DNA of 10,559 nt from an uncultured Pseudomonadota bacterium (lineage in GTDB: Bacteria > Myxococcota_A > UBA796 > CAJQPC01). The stretch lies in NCBI GenBank assembly GCA_937915955.1, contig CALGIB010000273.1, positions 1 to 10,559 on the forward strand, read 5' to 3'. The translations under genes and the position numbers were made by a program. How positions within the stretch are numbered: position 1 is the stretch's first letter; each line of letters begins with the position of its first letter. Positions 1 through 6,807 of the stretch are shown here, one piece after another. Below the pieces are notes generated by a model, which saw nothing but the letters and a program-made list of their open reading frames with translations, had not been told where the DNA came from and made no database searches.

Positions 1-27
1 GGCCAGCCTTCTGGTAGGAGGCCTCGT
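1..27 (+). promoter_or_regulatory. Left-edge leader with strong ribosome binding site for fabF
   Basis: AGGAGG at 16-21 lies 6 bases before the TTG at 28 and is the strongest Shine-Dalgarno in the long operon; it decides the fabF start. The remaining bases are too few to identify. In one frame they end in a TAG at 15-17, so the tail of an upstream gene is possible. In many bacteria that neighbour is the acyl carrier protein gene acpP, but the four visible residues do not show it. Confidence 0.6.
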
Positions 28-1260
28 TTGCGACGCGTAGTCGTCACCGGACTCGGTGCGGTCAGCCCTTGCGGACTCGACGCAGCGTCCACCTGGTCAG
101 GCATGGTCGAAGGCCGGTCCGGCATCGGCCCGATCACGCGCTTCGACGCGACGGGCTGGTCCTGCACGGTCGCGGGCGAGGTCAAGGGCTTCGACGGCCC
201 CGCGCTCTGCGGAAAGCGCGACGTCCGACGCATGGACCTGTTCATGCAGTACGCCGTCGTGGCCGGCGAGGAGGCCGTGCGCGACTCCGGCCTGGATCCC
301 TCGACCTGGCGGCGCGACCGCGTGGGGGTCTACGTCGGCACCGGCATTGGTGGGCTGATCGAGCTGGCCTCGGGCTTCGGTGGCTTCGCCGAGCGCGGCC
401 CCAAGGGCCTGTCCCCCTTCTTCATCCCCCGCTCGCTGGCCAACCTGGCGGGCGGATGGTTGGCGATGCGGCTGGGCTGCGAGGGCCCAAACCTGGCCTT
501 GGCCACTGCCTGCGCCAGCGGCACCCACAGCATCGGCGAGGCCTGGCGAGCCATCCGCGCCGGCGACGCCGAGGTCATCCTGGCTGGCGGCGCCGAGGCG
601 CCCGTCCTGCCCGAGGGCGTGGCGGGCTTCATGGTCATGCGCGCCCTCACGGGACGCGACGACCCGCCGGAGGAGGCCTGCGTCCCCTTCGACGCGCGCC
701 GCGACGGCTTCGTCATCGGCGAAGGCGCCGGGGTCCTGGTGCTCGAGGAGTACGAGCACGCCAAGGCCCGCGGGGCCCGCATGTACGCCGAGCTGGTCGG
801 ATACGGCAACAACTGCGACGCCTACCACCTCACCGCCCCCTCGCCGGGCGGCGTCGGCGCCAGCCGCTGCATGGACATGGCCCTGCGCGGGGCGAGGTTG
901 GCCCCTGACGACGTCGACTACATCAACGCGCACGGCACCTCGACGCCGGCCAACGACAAGGCCGAGACCCAGGCCATCCACACCAGCTTCGGCGCCCACG
1001 CCTCGAGGCTGATGGTCAGCTCGACCAAGGCCGTGACCGGTCACCTGCTGGGCGCCGCGGGCGGGGTCGAGGCCCTGGCGACGGTCAAGGCGCTGCACGA
1101 GCAGACCGTGCCTCCGACCGCCACGTGGCGGGACCGCGACCCCGACTGCGACCTGGACTACGTGCCCCGCAGCGCTCGCCAGGCCTCCGTCCGGGCGGCC
1201 CTCTGCAACTCCTTCGGCTTCGGCGGGGTGAACGCCTGCCTCGCCTTCCAACGGATCTGA
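28..1260 (+). CDS. fabF: 3-oxoacyl-[acyl-carrier-protein] synthase II (KAS II, FabF)
   Basis: This is a condensing enzyme of type II fatty acid synthesis: it joins malonyl-ACP to a growing acyl-ACP with loss of CO2, in the cytoplasm. The 410-residue length is normal for FabF. The N-terminus MRRVVVTGLGAVSP is the family's usual start and begins at a TTG codon 6 bases after AGGAGG. The thiolase-fold catalytic set is complete: nucleophile Cys162 in ACASG, His302 in NAHGT, Lys334 in SSTK and His339 in TGHL. The glycine-rich gate loop NSFGFGG lies at about 394-400. The rpiB gene starts two bases after the stop, so the two are probably cotranscribed. KAS I (FabB) is a less likely alternative, because the length, the TGHLLGAAG context and the operon position are FabF-like. 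A polyketide or secondary-metabolite KAS is unlikely among housekeeping neighbours. Confidence 0.95.
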   Translation: MRRVVVTGLGAVSPCGLDAASTWSGMVEGRSGIGPITRFDATGWSCTVAGEVKGFDGPALCGKRDVRRMDLFMQYAVVAGEEAVRDSGLDPSTWRRDRVGVYVGTGIGGLIELASGFGGFAERGPKGLSPFFIPRSLANLAGGWLAMRLGCEGPNLALATACASGTHSIGEAWRAIRAGDAEVILAGGAEAPVLPEGVAGFMVMRALTGRDDPPEEACVPFDARRDGFVIGEGAGVLVLEEYEHAKARGARMYAELVGYGNNCDAYHLTAPSPGGVGASRCMDMALRGARLAPDDVDYINAHGTSTPANDKAETQAIHTSFGAHASRLMVSSTKAVTGHLLGAAGGVEALATVKALHEQTVPPTATWRDRDPDCDLDYVPRSARQASVRAALCNSFGFGGVNACLAFQRI

Positions 1261-1262
1261 GC

Positions 1263-1700
1263 ATGCGCATCGTCATCGCCTCCGACCACGCCGGCTTCGA
1301 CTTGAAGCACGCCGTCCGCCGCCACCTGGTCGACGCGGGGCACGAGGTCGTCGACCTCGGCCCCGACGAGAAGGCGCGCTGCGACTACCCGGACTACGCC
1401 GAGAAGGTGGGCCACGAGGTCGCCTCGGGCGCCGCGGACCTGGGCTTCCTCTGCTGCGGCACCGGGGTCGGCATGAGCATGGCCGCCAACAAGGTCCACG
1501 GGGTGCGAGCGGCCGTCGTGTCGGATAGCTTCTCGGCCCGCGCGACCCGGGAGCACAACGACTGCAATGTCCTGTGTCTGGGCGAGCGGGTGGTCGGTGT
1601 CGGCCTTGCGCTTCAGATCGTGGATGCCTTCCTGGGCGCCACCTTCGAGGGCGGACGGCACGCCGGCCGGGTCAACAAGATCATGGACCTCGAGCGCTGA
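1263..1700 (+). CDS. rpiB: Ribose-5-phosphate isomerase B
   Basis: It interconverts ribose-5-phosphate and ribulose-5-phosphate in the pentose phosphate pathway. The 145-residue product matches the RpiB/LacAB family length. The start ATG was chosen because the protein then opens MRIVIASDHAG, the family N-terminus with the substrate-binding SDHAG at 7-11. Cys65 in CGTGVG is the expected catalytic base (Cys66 in E. coli). His98-Asn99 in REHND and Arg132-His133 in GGRH match the ring-opening and phosphate-binding residues. The gene starts two bases after fabF ends and has only a weak Shine-Dalgarno, which suggests coupling. Ribulose-5-phosphate is also the substrate of the RibB domain encoded downstream, so its place in a riboflavin operon makes metabolic sense (inference). 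Some relatives isomerise allose-6-P or galactose-6-P, but nothing here suggests such a pathway. Confidence 0.95.
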   Translation: MRIVIASDHAGFDLKHAVRRHLVDAGHEVVDLGPDEKARCDYPDYAEKVGHEVASGAADLGFLCCGTGVGMSMAANKVHGVRAAVVSDSFSARATREHNDCNVLCLGERVVGVGLALQIVDAFLGATFEGGRHAGRVNKIMDLER

Positions 1701-1719
1701 AGCAACGGGCGCTCTCTTC

Positions 1720-1724
1720 GGGAG
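1720..1724 (+). promoter_or_regulatory. Ribosome binding site of glyA
   Basis: GGGAG ends 5 bases before the ATG at 1730. It sits in the 29-base gap between rpiB and glyA, the largest gap within the long operon. It fixes the glyA start against longer in-frame readings that would run back into rpiB. I see no convincing promoter in this gap. Confidence 0.6.
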
Positions 1725-1729
1725 TCCCC

Positions 1730-2989
1730 ATGTCCCAGACGCTCTCGCAGCAAGACCCCGCCGTCGCTGCAGCCATCGACGCCGAGTTGAACCGCCAGGC
1801 CTCGGACGTCGAGCTCATCGCCAGCGAGAACTACGTCTCCGGGCCCGTGCTCGAGGCGCTGGGCTCGGCGCTCACCAACAAGTACGCCGAGGGCCTGCCG
1901 GGACGCCGCTACTACGGCGGCTGCGAGCACGTGGACACGGTCGAGCGGCTGGCCCGTGATCGGGCCAAGCAGCTGTTCGGCAGCTACGGCGCCAACGTCC
2001 AGCCCCACTCGGGGGCCTCGGCCAACGCGGCGGTCTACCTGGCTGCCCTGAAGCCCGGCGACACCATCCTGGGCCTGGACCTGTCGCACGGCGGGCACCT
2101 GACCCATGGCTCGCCGGTCAACATGAGCGGCAAGACCTACAACGCGACCTTCTACGGCCTGGACCCCCAGACCGGCCGCATCGACCTGGACCGCGTGCGC
2201 GATCTGGCGCGCGAGCACAGGCCTCGCATGATCGTCACGGGGGCCAGCGCCTACGCGCGGACCTGGGACTGGGGGGGCTTCCGGAGCATCGCAGACGAGG
2301 TCGGCGCCCTGCTCTTCGCCGACATCGCGCACGTCGCGGGGCTGGTCGTCACCGGCCACCACCCCAGCCCGATCGGACTCTGCGACTACGTCTCCACCAC
2401 CACCCACAAGACCCTCCGCGGCCCCCGCGGGGGCCTGGTCATGGGCACCCAGGGGACGATGAAGGGCCTCAACAGCGCCGTGTTCCCGGGCTGCCAGGGC
2501 GGACCGCTGATGCACGTCATCGCCGCCAAGGCCGTGGCCTTCGCCGAGGCGCTGCGGCCCGAGTTCGCGGCCTACTCCGCGCAGGTGCTCACCAACGCCC
2601 AGGCCATGGCCAGCCAGCTCCTCGAGCGTGGCTTCTCGCTGGTCAGCGACGGCACGGACAACCACCTGATGCTCCTGGACCTCTCCGAGAGCGAGCTGTC
2701 CGGCAAGGACGCCGAGGAGGCCCTGTCCCGCGTGGGCATCACGACGAACAAGAACACCGTGCCAGGAGAGCGGCGCTCGCCCTTCGTCACCTCGGGCCTG
2801 CGCCTGGGCACCCCCGCGATGACGACCCGCGGCATGACCCGCGAGGACAGCCGCAGGGTGGCCGACTGGATCGCCGACACGCTCAACGGGTCCACGGACG
2901 AGGCCGTCCTGGCCCGCGTCCGGGGCGAGGTCGCGGACTGGTGCCGAGACCACCCCATCCCGGTCAACCACATCGACTGGTCGGCGTGA
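1730..2989 (+). CDS. glyA: Serine hydroxymethyltransferase (PLP-dependent)
   Basis: It converts serine plus tetrahydrofolate to glycine plus 5,10-methylene-tetrahydrofolate, the main source of one-carbon units for purines and thymidylate. The 419 residues are standard for bacterial SHMT. Family signatures appear in order: ELIASENYVS at 29-38, NKYAEG at 50-55, HSGASANAAVY at 93-103, and the PLP-contacting FADIAHVAG with Asp198 and His201. Next come the Schiff-base Lys227 in TTTHKTLRGPRGG, CQGGPLMH at 255-262, and the carboxylate-binding Arg358 in SGLRLGTPA. The ATG at 1730 follows GGGAG by 5 bases. The stop overlaps the GTG start of nrdR by four bases (GTGA). A SAYARTWDW segment replaces the more common SAYSRxxDW form; this is a subtype difference, not a defect. 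Sequence and context agree, and no alternative function is plausible. Confidence 0.97.
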   Translation: MSQTLSQQDPAVAAAIDAELNRQASDVELIASENYVSGPVLEALGSALTNKYAEGLPGRRYYGGCEHVDTVERLARDRAKQLFGSYGANVQPHSGASANAAVYLAALKPGDTILGLDLSHGGHLTHGSPVNMSGKTYNATFYGLDPQTGRIDLDRVRDLAREHRPRMIVTGASAYARTWDWGGFRSIADEVGALLFADIAHVAGLVVTGHHPSPIGLCDYVSTTTHKTLRGPRGGLVMGTQGTMKGLNSAVFPGCQGGPLMHVIAAKAVAFAEALRPEFAAYSAQVLTNAQAMASQLLERGFSLVSDGTDNHLMLLDLSESELSGKDAEEALSRVGITTNKNTVPGERRSPFVTSGLRLGTPAMTTRGMTREDSRRVADWIADTLNGSTDEAVLARVRGEVADWCRDHPIPVNHIDWSA

Positions 2990-3441
2990 GCTGCCCGTTC
3001 TGCCAGCACGCCACCAGCCGGGTCATCGACAGCCGCGCGGCCGGTGACGGAATCCGACGTCGGCGCGAGTGCGAGGGCTGCAACCGCCGCTACTCGACGG
3101 TCGAGCGGCTGGATCGCCGCATGCCCCAGGTCCTGAAGAAGGACGGCGGCCGCCAGCCCTTCGACCTGGACAAGCTGCGCCGCGGCATCCTGGTAGCCGC
3201 CCGGAAGCGGCCGGTCTCCCGCGAGGAGATCGAGGCGGTGCTCGGCCGCATCGAGAACAGCATCTACACGCTCGGCACGGGCGAGGTGAGCAGCGCCCAG
3301 GTCGGACAGCTGGTGCTCCAGGAGCTGCGCGACCTGGACCACGTCGCCTACCTGCGCTTCGCCAGCGTCTACCAGGCCTTCGACACGCCCGAGCAGTTCC
3401 AGGATCTGCTCCAGCCCCTGCTGAACCGGAGCGCCGAGTGA
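2986..3441 (+). CDS. nrdR: Transcriptional repressor NrdR (zinc ribbon plus ATP-cone)
   Basis: In characterised bacteria NrdR binds NrdR boxes upstream of ribonucleotide reductase genes and represses them according to the ATP/dATP state read by its ATP-cone. From the GTG at 2986 the product is 151 residues, the normal length. It begins MSCPFC, so the first zinc-ribbon pair Cys3/Cys6 sits at the extreme N-terminus as in the family, with Cys29/Cys32 as the second pair. The basic run RRRREC at 24-29 is characteristic. The ATP-cone covers about 47-134, with KKDGGRQPF at 51-59 and VAYLRFASVY at 120-129. A GTG further upstream at 2941 would add 15 non-family residues inside glyA and is rejected. 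The gene overlaps glyA and ribD by four bases each. No RNR gene or obvious NrdR box lies in the window, so its targets are elsewhere. Confidence 0.95.
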   Translation: MSCPFCQHATSRVIDSRAAGDGIRRRRECEGCNRRYSTVERLDRRMPQVLKKDGGRQPFDLDKLRRGILVAARKRPVSREEIEAVLGRIENSIYTLGTGEVSSAQVGQLVLQELRDLDHVAYLRFASVYQAFDTPEQFQDLLQPLLNRSAE

Positions 3442-4502
3442 CGCGCGAGGCGGCCTTCATGCGGCGCTGCGTCGAGCTCGCTCGCCTCGGAGCCGGCCGC
3501 ACCGCGCCCAACCCGATGGTCGGCGCCCTGGTCGTGCAGGACGGTCAGGTCCTGAGCGAGGGTTGGCACCGCGCGGACGGAGGCCCCCACGCCGAGGTAG
3601 AGGCCCTGCGACCGCTGCACGGCCGCGCGCCGGGGGCGACCATGTACGTCTCCCTCGAGCCCTGCTGCTGGACCGGACGCACGCCCCCCTGCACCGAAGC
3701 CATCCTGGCCTCGGGCATCACACGGGTGGTCATCGGCATGGTGGATCCGCACCCCAAGGTCCAAGGCCAGGGCATCGAGATCCTGCGCGCCGCCGGCGTC
3801 CACGTGGACGTGGGGGTGGAGCAGCAGGCCTGCCGCGACCTGAACGCCGGCTTCATCAAGGCCCACGAGCAGGGGCTGCCGCGGATCTGGCTCAAGGCCG
3901 CCGCCACCCTGGACGGCCGGATCGCGGACCACGCCGGCAAGAGCCGGTGGATCACCTCGCCCGAGGCCCGCCGCGAGGGCCACCGCATGCGGGATCGCTG
4001 CGACGGCATGCTGATCGGCTCCGGCACGCTGCTGGCGGACGACCCGCAGCTCACCACCCGGGACATCGAGGGGGGCGTCGACCCCCTGCGCGCCGTGGTC
4101 GACACCGATCTGCGCTGCCCCGCGGACGCGCGCCTGCTCCAGGTCGGGGATCGCCCTCCGGTGATCTACTGCGCCGACGACGCACCCCGGAGGGACCTCC
4201 GGGCCACCATCGTGCGCGTCCCCCGCGTGGCCCAGGGCCTGGACCTGGGCGCGGTGCTCCGGGACCTCTGCCGGCGGGACGTGCACAACCTGCTGGTGGA
4301 GGGTGGCTCGCGCTTGACGCGCAGCCTGCTGGATCAGGGCCTGGCCGATCGCCTGCTGCTGTTCCTCGCGCCCAAGCTCCTCGTGGGTGGCCCCGGCTTC
4401 GTCGGTGGCGCCCCCTTCGATCTGCCGAAGGCCCCCTCCCTCACCCTGCGCGGCTCACGAAGGGTGGGCCCCGATCTGCTCCTCGACCTGGAGGTCTGCT
4501 GA
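3438..4502 (+). CDS. ribD: Bifunctional riboflavin biosynthesis deaminase/reductase RibD
   Basis: RibD performs two steps of riboflavin synthesis: deamination of the diaminopyrimidinone phosphate made from GTP, then NADPH-dependent reduction of the ribose side chain. The GTG at 3438 gives 354 residues. It is preceded by GGAG at 3428-3431 with 6-base spacing and overlaps the nrdR stop as GTGA. An ATG at 3459 is the alternative, but it would trim the N-terminal helix. The deaminase domain (about 1-145) has the zinc ligands His51 (HAE, proton shuttle Glu53), Cys76 and Cys85. The reductase domain (about 147-354) shows LKAAATLDGRIA, GSGTLLADDPQLT and LLVEGGSRL. One oddity is that the zinc-loop motif, usually PC-x-H-x-G-R/S-T-PPC, reads PCCWTGRTPPC, so Trp78 replaces the usual His. 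The start of ribE overlaps the stop by one base. Confidence 0.94.
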   Translation: MTREAAFMRRCVELARLGAGRTAPNPMVGALVVQDGQVLSEGWHRADGGPHAEVEALRPLHGRAPGATMYVSLEPCCWTGRTPPCTEAILASGITRVVIGMVDPHPKVQGQGIEILRAAGVHVDVGVEQQACRDLNAGFIKAHEQGLPRIWLKAAATLDGRIADHAGKSRWITSPEARREGHRMRDRCDGMLIGSGTLLADDPQLTTRDIEGGVDPLRAVVDTDLRCPADARLLQVGDRPPVIYCADDAPRRDLRATIVRVPRVAQGLDLGAVLRDLCRRDVHNLLVEGGSRLTRSLLDQGLADRLLLFLAPKLLVGGPGFVGGAPFDLPKAPSLTLRGSRRVGPDLLLDLEVC

Positions 4503-5152
4503 TGTTCACCGGACTCGTCGCCGACGTCGGCCGCGTGCTCGCCGTTCGACCCGCGGGCAAGGGCCGCAGCCTGCTCATCCAGACCGCCTTCGACCTGGAC
4601 CAGGTCGAGCTCGGAGCCTCCATCGCCCACGACGGCGTCTGCCTGACGGTGGAGACCAAGGACAAGGACCGCTTCACGGTCACCGCGGGCCGGGAGACCC
4701 TCGAGGTCACCACGCTCGGGGGCTGGAGCGTCGGTCGCAAGGTGCACCTCGAGCAGGCCCTCCGCGTCGGCGACCACCTGGGCGGTCACCTCGTGCAGGG
4801 GCACGTCGACGGCGTGGGCGCGGTGCTCAGCGTCGACAAGCAGCAGGAGAGCTGGGTCATCTGGGTCGAGGCCCCACCCGACCTGGCGCGATACATGGTG
4901 ACCAAGGGCTCCGTCTGCATCGACGGCGTCAGCCTCACCGTCAATCAGGTCCGCGGAGCCGCGTTCCGCGTCAACATCATCCCGCACACGGCCACGAACA
5001 CCCACATGACCGAGCTCAGCCCCGGTTCCAGGGTCAACCTCGAGGTCGACGTGCTCGCCCGCTACGTCGAGCGCCTGCTCGAGGGCAAGCGCGAGGGCCT
5101 GACGATGGATCGGCTGCGGGAGCTCGGCTACGGCCACGGAGAACGTTCATGA
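4502..5152 (+). CDS. ribE: Riboflavin synthase, alpha subunit
   Basis: It catalyses dismutation of two molecules of 6,7-dimethyl-8-ribityllumazine to riboflavin and the pyrimidinedione that RibH recycles. The 216-residue product shows the two internally repeated lumazine-binding barrels. Repeat 1 opens MFTGLV and contains GVCLTV. Repeat 2 begins near residue 98 with LVQGHVDG and contains DGVSLTVN. Residues corresponding to known active-site positions are present: Cys47, His101, Ser144 and Asp183. The C-terminal NLEVDVLARYVERLL at 179-193 is the family's trimerisation helix region. The ATG overlaps the ribD stop (TGATG), and GGAGG at 4490-4494 lies 7 bases upstream. The stop overlaps the next ATG (ATGA). 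A non-catalytic lumazine or yellow fluorescent protein homologue is unlikely, because the catalytic residues are kept and the gene sits inside the rib operon. Confidence 0.95.
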   Translation: MFTGLVADVGRVLAVRPAGKGRSLLIQTAFDLDQVELGASIAHDGVCLTVETKDKDRFTVTAGRETLEVTTLGGWSVGRKVHLEQALRVGDHLGGHLVQGHVDGVGAVLSVDKQQESWVIWVEAPPDLARYMVTKGSVCIDGVSLTVNQVRGAAFRVNIIPHTATNTHMTELSPGSRVNLEVDVLARYVERLLEGKREGLTMDRLRELGYGHGERS

Positions 5153-6345
5153 GCGATTTCATCGCGATGCACCCCGACCCCAACACCCGGGCCGAGCTGG
5201 CCATCGAGGCCGTGCGTCGCGGCGAGATGGTCATCCTGGTCGACGACGAGGATCGCGAGAACGAAGGCGATCTCACGATGGCGGCGGAGAAGGTGACCCC
5301 CGAGGCCATCAACTTCATGGCCAAGTGGGGCCGCGGCCTGATCTGCCTGTCCATGATGGGCAAGCAGATCGATCGCCTGGGCCTGCCCATGATGGCCACG
5401 AACAACCAGAGCCCCTACGACACGGCCTTCACCGTCTCGATCGAGGCCCGCGAGGGCGTGACCACCGGCATCTCGGCGGCCGACCGGGCCCGCACGATCC
5501 AGGTCGCGATCCAGGGCAGCTCCTCGGCGGGCGACATCGTCACCCCCGGGCACGTCTTCCCCCTCAAGGCGCGCGACGGCGGCGTCCTGGTCCGCACCGG
5601 TCAGACCGAAGGCAGCGTCGACCTGGCCCGACTGGCGGGCCTGGATCCCTCGGGGGTGATCTGCGAGATCATGAACGACGACGGCACGATGGCGCGGCTG
5701 CCCGACCTGCGGCTCTTCGCCGCCACGCACCGGCTGCTGATCGTCACCGTCGCCGACCTCATCCAGTGGCGCCTGCGCAACGAGCGCCTCGTCGAGCGCG
5801 TGATGGACGCGAAGATGCCGGTGCCCGGGCTGGGCGACTTCAGCTGCCGGCTCTATCGCTCGCGGACGCCCACCGGTGGCCTGCACATGGCCCTCTGGAA
5901 GGGCGAGCTGCAGAACCCCAGCCTGGTGCGCATCCAGGCCGCAGACCCCGTCGGCGACGTGTTCCGCGCGGGCTCCTCGGCGGCGGCGGCCAGCCTCGAC
6001 GCAGCCGTCCACCGCATCGCGGAGGAGGGCCAGGGCCTGTTCGTCTACATGAACATCCACGGCGGTCGCAGCGAAGAGTCGCTGCTGCACACCATCCGCG
6101 GCCACCTCGTCCCCATGGACGAGGACACCGGCCCCGAGCTCAAGCGTCGGCCCAGCCCGGAGTTCCGTGACTTCGGAACGGGCGCCCAGATCCTGCTGGA
6201 CCTGGGGGTCTCGCGGCTGCGACTGATGACGAACAACCCCCGAAAGATCGTCGGACTCGAGGGCTACGGCCTGGAGGTGGTCGAGCGCGTGCCGTTCGAC
6301 ACCGACGCCACCGACAACGTGCTCACACTGGGGAGCGGATCATGA
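5149..6345 (+). CDS. ribBA: RibBX-type fusion: 3,4-dihydroxy-2-butanone-4-phosphate synthase with degenerate GTP cyclohydrolase II domain
   Basis: The N-terminal half (about 1-210) is DHBP synthase, which turns ribulose-5-phosphate into the four-carbon unit used by RibH. It has the metal-binding loop DDEDRENEGD (32-41), GVTTGISAADR (103-113), GHVFPL (134-139) and Glu173 in CEIMNDDG. The usual RGHTEA motif reads TGQTEG, so Gln152 replaces a histidine that is catalytic in E. coli RibB. The C-terminal half (about 215-398) aligns with GTP cyclohydrolase II and keeps GDVF (269-272), GAQILLDLG and TNNPRK (361-366). However, the three zinc cysteines are replaced by Asp266, Ser276 and Ala278, and the EGRGIGL motif is replaced by residues around HGGRSEES. 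GCH II activity is therefore unlikely. This matches the RibBX variant described in Proteobacteria. The frame is intact, so this is not a pseudogene. It overlaps ribE and ribH by four bases each (ATGA). Confidence 0.9.
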   Translation: MSDFIAMHPDPNTRAELAIEAVRRGEMVILVDDEDRENEGDLTMAAEKVTPEAINFMAKWGRGLICLSMMGKQIDRLGLPMMATNNQSPYDTAFTVSIEAREGVTTGISAADRARTIQVAIQGSSSAGDIVTPGHVFPLKARDGGVLVRTGQTEGSVDLARLAGLDPSGVICEIMNDDGTMARLPDLRLFAATHRLLIVTVADLIQWRLRNERLVERVMDAKMPVPGLGDFSCRLYRSRTPTGGLHMALWKGELQNPSLVRIQAADPVGDVFRAGSSAAAASLDAAVHRIAEEGQGLFVYMNIHGGRSEESLLHTIRGHLVPMDEDTGPELKRRPSPEFRDFGTGAQILLDLGVSRLRLMTNNPRKIVGLEGYGLEVVERVPFDTDATDNVLTLGSGS

Positions 6346-6806
6346 AGGTGCTGCAAGGAGACCTGGTCGACGCGGGCGGGCGCTACGCGCTCGTGGTCGC
6401 GCGCTTCAACGATCTCATCACCGGGCGCCTGCTCGAGGGCGCGCTGGACACCCTGAGGCGCCACGGCGTCGCGGACGAGGGCATCACCGTGGCCTGGGTC
6501 CCCGGCGCGGTGGAGCTGCCCCTGGTCGCCCAGAGGCTGGCCCAGAGCGGCAACCACGACGCGATCATCGCGCTGGGCTGCGTCATCCGCGGCGGCACCC
6601 CCCACTTCGACTACGTCGCGGGCGAGGCCGCCAAGGGCCTGGCCCAGGTCTCGATGCAGACCGGCCTGCCGGTCTCCTTCGGCGTGCTGACGACCGAGTC
6701 GATCGAGCAGGCGATCGAGCGCGCCGGCACCAAGATGGGCAACAAGGGGCACGAGGCCGCGATGTCCGCCATCGAGATGGTCTCGCTGCTGAAGCGGATC
6801 GGCTGA
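6342..6806 (+). CDS. ribH: 6,7-dimethyl-8-ribityllumazine synthase
   Basis: RibH condenses the RibB product with the pyrimidine from RibD to form the lumazine substrate of RibE; the family assembles as pentamers or 60-mer shells. The 154-residue length is standard. Key motifs are RFND at 21-24, the substrate loop GAVELP at 55-60 (GAFE/GSFE in most homologues), and GCVIRGGTPHFDYV with the catalytic His88. Arg127 and NKG at 134-136, which bind the phosphate of the four-carbon substrate, are also present. GGGGAG at 6330-6335 lies 6 bases before the ATG, which overlaps the ribBA stop as ATGA. Only one base separates its stop from nusB. All expected catalytic positions look intact. Confidence 0.96.
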   Translation: MKVLQGDLVDAGGRYALVVARFNDLITGRLLEGALDTLRRHGVADEGITVAWVPGAVELPLVAQRLAQSGNHDAIIALGCVIRGGTPHFDYVAGEAAKGLAQVSMQTGLPVSFGVLTTESIEQAIERAGTKMGNKGHEAAMSAIEMVSLLKRIG

Positions 6807-6807
6807 G

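Noticed and set aside
97..1251. Long open frame on the minus strand opposite fabF (384 codons)
   Set aside because: It mirrors a gene with complete family motifs. Its composition (Gly/Ala/Val/Asp-rich, no domain) is the usual artefact of GC-rich codons on the other strand, and no ribosome binding site or family was recognised.
1701..1729. Internal promoter between rpiB and glyA
   Set aside because: The 29-base gap holds a ribosome binding site but no -10 or -35-like element.
1613..2971. 452-codon minus-strand frame opposite glyA
   Set aside because: It is fully covered by glyA, which has every SHMT signature. The antisense product is low-complexity and matches nothing recognisable.
2941..2985. 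Longer N-terminus for nrdR from an upstream GTG
   Set aside because: NrdR proteins begin with the Cys-x-x-Cys ribbon right after the start. The extra 15 residues lie inside glyA and are not family-like.
5128..6105. 325-codon minus-strand frame opposite ribBA
   Set aside because: It is a shadow of the codon pattern of the real gene. The product is His/Asp/Gly-rich with no domain.
5149..6345. ribBA-like gene as a decaying pseudogene
   Set aside because: The frame is uninterrupted for 398 codons, the overlaps with both neighbours are kept, and the C-terminal motifs are well conserved. Selective loss of catalytic residues fits the RibBX variant better than decay.
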